Assembly: GCA_017959485.1 (NCBI GenBank)
Contig: JAGDAM010000232.1
Coordinates: 1 to 5,331, forward strand
DNA: 5,331 nucleotides
DNA from: Clostridia bacterium
Lineage (GTDB): Bacteria; Bacillota_A; Clostridia; Oscillospirales; CAG-272
Reading direction: 5' to 3'
Of the stretch, positions 1-5,331 are shown piece after piece. The stretch's first letter is position 1, and every line of letters begins with the position of its first letter. The position numbers were made by a program, and so were the translations under genes. The notes below the pieces were generated by a model that worked only from the letters and a program-made list of their open reading frames with translations, was not told the origin of the DNA and made no database searches.

Positions 1-1121
1 AGCTCGAACCGGCAGCGGCGTGTCACAACCGACTCCTGATGCGCGATATACTCGTCGAGTATTCCGGTGAGCGGAAGAATCTTCGGCTCGCCGTTTACGA
101 GCGAGAGCATATTGACGGCGCAGGTGTCTTCAAGCTGCGAGTATTTGTAAAGCTGATTGAGGATTATCTCTCCGTTGGCGTCTCTGCGGTATTCGATGAC
201 GATCCGCATTCCGTTTCTGCCCGACTCGTCGCGCATATCGGTGATGCCTTCGACGCGTTTTTCGCGGTGCAGGTTGGCGATCGCCTCGCAGAGCATGCTC
301 TTGTTGACGCCGTACGGGATCTCGGTGACGATGATCCTGTGGTGATCCTCCTCGACCCTGGCGCGGGCTCTGACGGTTATCCGTCCCTTACCGGTAAGAT
401 AAGCGCCTTTGATGCCGTTGGTCCCGTAGATGATCCCGGCGGTCGGAAAATCCGGGCCCTTTATATATTCCATAAGATCCATGGCGGAGCATTCGGGATG
501 ATCCATCCGGTAGATGGTCGCGTCTATCGTCTCGCCGAGGTTGTGGGGAGGAATGTTCGTCGCCATTCCGACGGCGATTCCGACCGCTCCGTTGACGAGC
601 AGGTTCGGGAATCTCGACGGAAGAACGGAGGGCTCCTCGCGTCTGTTGTCGAAGTTGCGGACCATCTCCACGACGTTCTTGTCGATGTCGCGCATCATCT
701 CGTCCGAAATCTTCGCCATTCTCGCCTCGGTGTAACGGTATGCGGCGGGCGGGTCTCCGTCGACCGACCCGAAGTTGCCGTGTCCCTCGACAAGCGGATA
801 TCTGAGCGAGAAGTCCTGAGCCATTCTCACCATCGTGCCGTAAACGGCTGCGTCTCCGTGAGGATGATACCGTCCGAGCACGTTACCGACGGTGGTGGCT
901 GACTTGCAGAAGGGCCGGTCGGACGTCAGACGGTCCTCGTACATCGCCCACATGACGCGGCGCTGGCCGGGTTTCATTCCGTCTCTGACGTCGGGCAGGG
1001 CGCGCGACGTTATGACAGACATCGCGTACTCTATAAACGAACTCTTCAGCTCGTGTTCTATCTCAACGTCAAGGATTTTCTGATCCTTGAAGGATATGTC
1101 TTTATCTTCCCGATGTTCCAT
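1..1121 (-). CDS. gyrA: DNA gyrase subunit A, N-terminal half (3' end beyond window)
   Basis: GyrA cuts and rejoins DNA in gyrase. 373 codons are visible of a protein that usually exceeds 800 residues; the rest of the breakage-reunion domain and the beta-pinwheel with the GyrA box lie beyond the left edge. Visible marks are [21 protein letters not shown] (31-51), the winged-helix segment [15 protein letters not shown] (81-95), [10 protein letters not shown] (116-125), catalytic Tyr130 preceded by Arg129 in [24 protein letters not shown] with the DNA-intercalating Ile182, and [13 protein letters not shown] (221-233). The positions matching E. coli Ser83 and Asp87 are Ala91 and Gly95, and the usual KPVHRR is KPGQRR. 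Start ATG at 1121 has AAGAGG at 1128-1133, and the upstream kinase ends 11 bases before it. Location after gyrB favours gyrA over parC, although without the C-terminal domain the proof is contextual plus overall similarity. Confidence 0.98.
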   Translation of the reverse strand, partial: MEHREDKDISFKDQKILDVEIEHELKSSFIEYAMSVITSRALPDVRDGMKPGQRRVMWAMYEDRLTSDRPFCKSATTVGNVLGRYHPHGDAAVYGTMVRMAQDFSLRYPLVEGHGNFGSVDGDPPAAYRYTEARMAKISDEMMRDIDKNVVEMVRNFDNRREEPSVLPSRFPNLLVNGAVGIAVGMATNIPPHNLGETIDATIYRMDHPECSAMDLMEYIKGPDFPTAGIIYGTNGIKGAYLTGKGRITVRARARVEEDHHRIIVTEIPYGVNKSMLCEAIANLHREKRVEGITDMRDESGRNGMRIVIEYRRDANGEIILNQLYKYSQLEDTCAVNMLSLVNGEPKILPLTGILDEYIAHQESVVTRRCRFE

Positions 1122-1127
1122 AATCTA

Positions 1128-1133
1128 CCTCTT
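1128..1133 (-). promoter_or_regulatory. Shine-Dalgarno of gyrA overlapping the kinase stop
   Basis: The minus strand reads TGAAGAGG, where TGA is the kinase stop and AAGAGG is the ribosome-binding site, 6 bases before the gyrA ATG at 1121. This confirms the gyrA start and suggests that ribosomes finishing the kinase help start gyrA. Confidence 0.75.
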
Positions 1134-2086
1134 CACATTAAAGCGAGAACACGCTCGACTCCCTCTTTGTCGGGAAGCGCGGTCCCCTCGAGGACTATCT
1201 TTGCTCCGGCGCAGGCGCTGGCGTATCTGAGCGATCCGGGCATATCCAGCCGCATTGCGTATCTCGCGGCTCCGAATCCGGCGAGGAAGGTGTCTCCGGC
1301 GCCGGAAAAACCGCGAAGTTCGACCGGAGCCGCCTCGGAAAAGAAGCAATCGCCCGTCTTTCCGTCTATCCCCAGGGCGCCCTTCGGGCCCATTGTACAA
1401 AGCACCGTGCCGATACCGTAGGTAGCGGCGACTTTTCCACAGGCACCCGCGATGAATCCCTCGGTTTGCTCAGGATCCTCAGGAAGAGTTTCACACAGGC
1501 CGGCCTTTCTCAAAAGTCCGATGAGCTCGTCGGTGTTCGGCTTAATAACGTCAGGCGACGCCTGCACTCCGTTCAGCAGCGCGTCTCCGTCGCAGTCGAG
1601 TATTACGCGGCGTCCGAGCGACTTTTCCACAGCGACAAGGTCGCGGTAGGCCGTCTTTTCCACACCCTGCGGAAAACTTCCGCACATATACACAACTTCC
1701 GCCTCGTCTCTCAGGAAACTCTCGGTAAGCGCCTCGAACTCGGCTTGAGTTACCGGTCCGCCCTTTTCGTTGAACTCGGTATTCATTCTTCCCGGCGCCA
1801 TGACCTTGGTGTTTACGCGGATGCCGCACGCGGCCTCGGTGTATACCGTTTTCAGTCCTTCAGCCGCGATGATATCCTCGCAGAGCTTTCCGTAAAGACC
1901 GCCGGTAAACGAATAATAGGTGACGTCGAAACCGAGCCGGTGAAGAACTACCGATACGTTGGCTCCCTTCGAGCCCTGGCTCGTGACGGTGCGGACCGCC
2001 CGGTTCATGTGACCGGGATTCATCGGCTCGCCGAGGTAAAGGGTTCTGTCGATACCCGGATTCAGGGATAAAACAGCAAATTTCAT
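1133..2086 (-). CDS. PfkB-family sugar kinase, 1-phosphofructokinase/tagatose-6-phosphate kinase type
   Basis: This is a 317-residue cytoplasmic carbohydrate kinase of the ribokinase/PfkB superfamily, in the 1-phosphofructokinase (FruK/LacC) branch, which phosphorylates fructose-1-phosphate, tagatose-6-phosphate or fructose-6-phosphate with ATP. Evidence in order: N-terminal LSLNPGIDRTLYL (like TLNPA.D), GSKGANVSVVLHRLG (38-52, the GGKG.NV substrate loop), CGIRVNTKV (87-95, like RINVK), CGSFPQGV (135-142, like SGSLP.G), IKPNTDEL (181-188) and FSGAGDTFLAGF (260-271) with the expected catalytic base Asp265. The loop carries Ser39 where Gly or Ala normally precedes the Lys. I chose the ATG at 2086, with AGAGTGG at 2092-2098. 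An in-frame GTG at 2095 would add three residues but overlaps that ribosome-binding site. No fructose PTS gene or sugar regulator is adjacent; the gene sits between gyrB and gyrA. The family is secure, the exact substrate is not. Confidence 0.93.
   Translation of the reverse strand: MKFAVLSLNPGIDRTLYLGEPMNPGHMNRAVRTVTSQGSKGANVSVVLHRLGFDVTYYSFTGGLYGKLCEDIIAAEGLKTVYTEAACGIRVNTKVMAPGRMNTEFNEKGGPVTQAEFEALTESFLRDEAEVVYMCGSFPQGVEKTAYRDLVAVEKSLGRRVILDCDGDALLNGVQASPDVIKPNTDELIGLLRKAGLCETLPEDPEQTEGFIAGACGKVAATYGIGTVLCTMGPKGALGIDGKTGDCFFSEAAPVELRGFSGAGDTFLAGFGAARYAMRLDMPGSLRYASACAGAKIVLEGTALPDKEGVERVLALM
1433..1664 (+). repeat. Three identical DnaA-box-like 9-mers (TTTTCCACA)
   Basis: TTTTCCACA occurs at 1433-1441, 1623-1631 and 1656-1664, all on the plus strand, inside the coding region of the kinase. 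It differs by one base from the canonical DnaA box TTATCCACA and fits the relaxed consensus TTWTNCACA. One-mismatch relatives lie at 1489-1497 and 1686-1694. I found no further exact match elsewhere in the window by eye. Each copy also encodes ordinary residues (C-G-K or V-E-K), so a binding role is only a possibility. Confidence 0.3.
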
Positions 2087-2091
2087 TTTTA

Positions 2092-2098
2092 CCACTCT
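2092..2098 (-). promoter_or_regulatory. Weak Shine-Dalgarno of the pfkB-family kinase
   Basis: AGAGTGG on the minus strand lies 5 bases before the ATG at 2086. It is an imperfect match to AGGAGG. Its position favours the ATG over the in-frame GTG at 2095, which falls inside the site itself. Confidence 0.5.
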
Positions 2099-2105
2099 GT
2101 ATTCA

Positions 2106-4199
<2,094 letters not shown>

Positions 4200-4201
<2 letters not shown>

Positions 4202-4517
4202 AGCTTTCGGTTTCTGTATCGTTATCCTGTGTAACCGTCCTGTTTCCGTCCTGCGCTCTCTCACGGAGAACCGCGCTGGACAGTCCGGAAAAACATATCC
4301 GGAATCCGCTGTCGGAGGCGGATTTTTTCGCTGTTTTGTAAACAACGAATGATTTCGGAATATCCTGCGCGTCGCTTTCCGTCAGTCCTTTTTTTTCGGC
4401 GTCCTTCAAAAACGCGCGCGTAACCGCCGACGACAGAGTCGCGGTGTCGAGATCGAATATTCCGACGACGTCTTTTTTCGGTATTCCGACCGTCGGTCCG
4501 ACTGATAAATAAATCAT
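4200..4517 (-). CDS. remB: RemB-family (DUF370-like) small regulatory protein
   Basis: This 105-residue protein matches the Firmicutes RemB (YaaB) family, which lies between recF and gyrB in Bacillus subtilis. There it is reported to promote extracellular-matrix gene expression together with the related DNA-binding protein RemA. The family marks are DVVGIFDLD (residues 16-24), IPKSFVV (53-59) and GLSSAVLRERA (78-88), in the same order as in the Bacillus protein. It is longer than the roughly 80-residue Bacillus form, with extra residues between the first two motifs and a hydrophilic D/E/T/S-rich tail after residue 89. The ATG at 4517 overlaps the recF TGA (ATGA) and has GAGGA just upstream (4521-4525). 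The stop overlaps the gyrB Shine-Dalgarno. Family membership is secure from motifs and position; the target genes in this organism are unknown, and a role in biofilm is only inferred. Confidence 0.92.
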
Positions 4518-5331
4518 TGTTCCTCGGTATAGGTCCCTTTTTCGGTCCTTATCACCTTAACGTCGCCGGAAACAAAATCACTGTTTCCGCACGAGGTGAT
4601 AATAACCTGGCCCTTTTTCATTCTTTCGGTGAGATACTCTCTGCGTTCTCCGTCGAGATCGGAAAAAACGTCGTCGAGCAAAAGCACCGGTAACTCACCC
4701 GAATCTCTCGCGGAAATCGCGCTTTCGGCAAGTTTCAGCGACAGTGCGAGCGATCTCTGCTGTCCCTGAGAGCAGAAGAGGCGCGCGTTCTCGGAGTTGA
4801 GGCATATTTCGATATCGTCCTTGTGCGTCCCCCACAGCGTGGCTCCGGCGGCGATCTCCCTGTCGTGATTCGACATCAGCTGGGAGAAATACGCCTCGGT
4901 CAGCTGTTCTCGCCCGGGAGCCGCGTCCGCGGCGCCTTTGAAAGAGTACTGATAGGACAGGGAAGGAGTTTCTCTTCCGCCCATCATTTCGTCGAAACAT
5001 TTTTTGGTCTCGGCTTCGGCGGCGGACAGATACGACAGTCTCGCGGTTGTAATATACGACGCTTCGTTCGCCAGCTGAAACGACCAGAATTCGACCGTCG
5101 AATCAAAGCTTTTCCGGTCGGAAGGAGCCGCTTTGATAAGCTTGTTACGCTGCGCGAGAATATGATTGTATCTCTGAAGCGAGCGCAGATACCCGGGACG
5201 CAGCTGGGAAATCGCGACGTCGAGAAAATTTCTTCTCAGCGCGGGACCCTCTTTTATTATGTTCAGATGTTCCGGAAAAAACATTACCGATCTGAAAAGA
5301 CCGATCATTTCCGAAATTCTCTGAATCCTGA
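4514..5331 (-). CDS. recF: RecF, DNA replication and repair ATPase (5'-truncated by window edge)
   Basis: RecF is a cytoplasmic SMC-like ABC ATPase that binds gapped DNA and, with RecO and RecR, helps load RecA. About 271 codons are visible; the family is usually about 360-370 residues, so roughly the first 95, including the Walker A loop, lie beyond the right edge. The reading frame stays open to position 5331, so the Met at 5308 is internal. Visible family marks are VMFFPEHLNIIKEGPALRR (matching the MFAPEDL..VKG.P..RR block) near 5285, THKDD in the D-loop region near 4825, the ABC signature SQGQQRS at about 4751-4771, and Walker B LLLDDVFSDLD at 4652-4684. Small departures from the usual form are GTHKDD for GPHRDD and FCSQGQQRS for FGSQGQQRT. 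The gene ends in TGA within an ATGA overlap with remB. Identification is very secure. Confidence 0.98.
   Translation of the reverse strand, partial: RIQRISEMIGLFRSVMFFPEHLNIIKEGPALRRNFLDVAISQLRPGYLRSLQRYNHILAQRNKLIKAAPSDRKSFDSTVEFWSFQLANEASYITTARLSYLSAAEAETKKCFDEMMGGRETPSLSYQYSFKGAADAAPGREQLTEAYFSQLMSNHDREIAAGATLWGTHKDDIEICLNSENARLFCSQGQQRSLALSLKLAESAISARDSGELPVLLLDDVFSDLDGERREYLTERMKKGQVIITSCGNSDFVSGDVKVIRTEKGTYTEEQ
4521..4525 (-). promoter_or_regulatory. Shine-Dalgarno of remB inside the recF 3' end
   Basis: On the minus strand GAGGA lies 3 bases before the remB ATG at 4517, within the last recF codons. Together with the ATGA stop/start overlap it supports translational coupling of remB to recF and fixes the remB start. 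Confidence 0.75.

Noticed and set aside
39..902. Long open frame (287 codons) on the plus strand opposite gyrA
   Set aside because: It lies entirely antisense to the highly conserved gyrA coding region, its translation resembles no family I recognise, and GC-rich third positions readily keep the antisense frame open.
1122..1132. Terminator or promoter in the kinase-gyrA gap
   Set aside because: The gap is 11 bases and is filled by the gyrA ribosome-binding site; there is no hairpin or T-tract.
1466..2071. 201-codon open frame on the plus strand opposite the kinase
   Set aside because: It shadows the intact PfkB-family gene, whose motifs are clear on the minus strand, and has no recognisable product.
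2087..2095. GTG at 2095 as the start of the kinase
   Set aside because: It falls inside the best ribosome-binding site for the ATG at 2086, and family proteins start close to the LNP motif, which fits the ATG better.
5306..5308. ATG at 5308 as the start of recF
   Set aside because: The frame is open upstream to the window edge, and the conserved MFFPEHL block follows at once, which in RecF lies about 100 residues from the N-terminus.

Overview
The window carries part of one tightly packed operon, transcribed entirely on the minus strand. In transcription order (right to left) it holds recF (5' end cut off by the window edge), a RemB-family small regulator (remB/yaaB type), gyrB, a PfkB-family sugar-phosphate kinase of the 1-phosphofructokinase/tagatose-6-phosphate kinase type, and gyrA (3' half cut off by the window edge). 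The recF-remB-gyrB-gyrA order is the classical replication-origin-proximal block of Firmicutes, and the RemB protein is itself typical of Firmicutes. The base composition is moderately GC-rich (mid-50s percent by eye, not counted). The GyrA and GyrB sequences are of Bacillota type: a short GyrB without the long proteobacterial insertion, and the GyrA motif [15 protein letters not shown] infer an anaerobic Clostridia-like organism, perhaps an uncultured gut lineage; genus cannot be read from the window.

Layout: 4514-5331 recF C-terminal three quarters; 4200-4517 remB, whose ATG overlaps the recF stop by 4 bases; 2106-4190 gyrB, 9 bases after remB; 1133-2086 pfkB-family kinase, 19 bases after gyrB; 1-1121 gyrA N-terminal half, 11 bases after the kinase. 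All four visible stop codons are TGA. No gap is longer than 19 bases, and I see no internal terminator or obvious internal promoter, so the five genes are probably one transcript with translational coupling. There is no stretch of more than 300 bases without a gene.

How the genes work together: GyrB (ATPase and TOPRIM) and GyrA (DNA breakage and reunion) form DNA gyrase. RecF loads RecA at gaps and acts near replication forks. RemB is a small DNA-binding-type regulator that commonly lies between recF and gyrB. The sugar kinase is the outsider: it separates the two gyrase subunit genes and has no evident link to replication.

Nothing here is a wholly new system. The most notable points are the kinase inside the gyrase operon, the Ala/Gly residues at the two classic quinolone-contact positions of GyrA, the strongly acidic N-terminal extension of GyrB, and three identical DnaA-box-like 9-mers in the same orientation inside the kinase gene.
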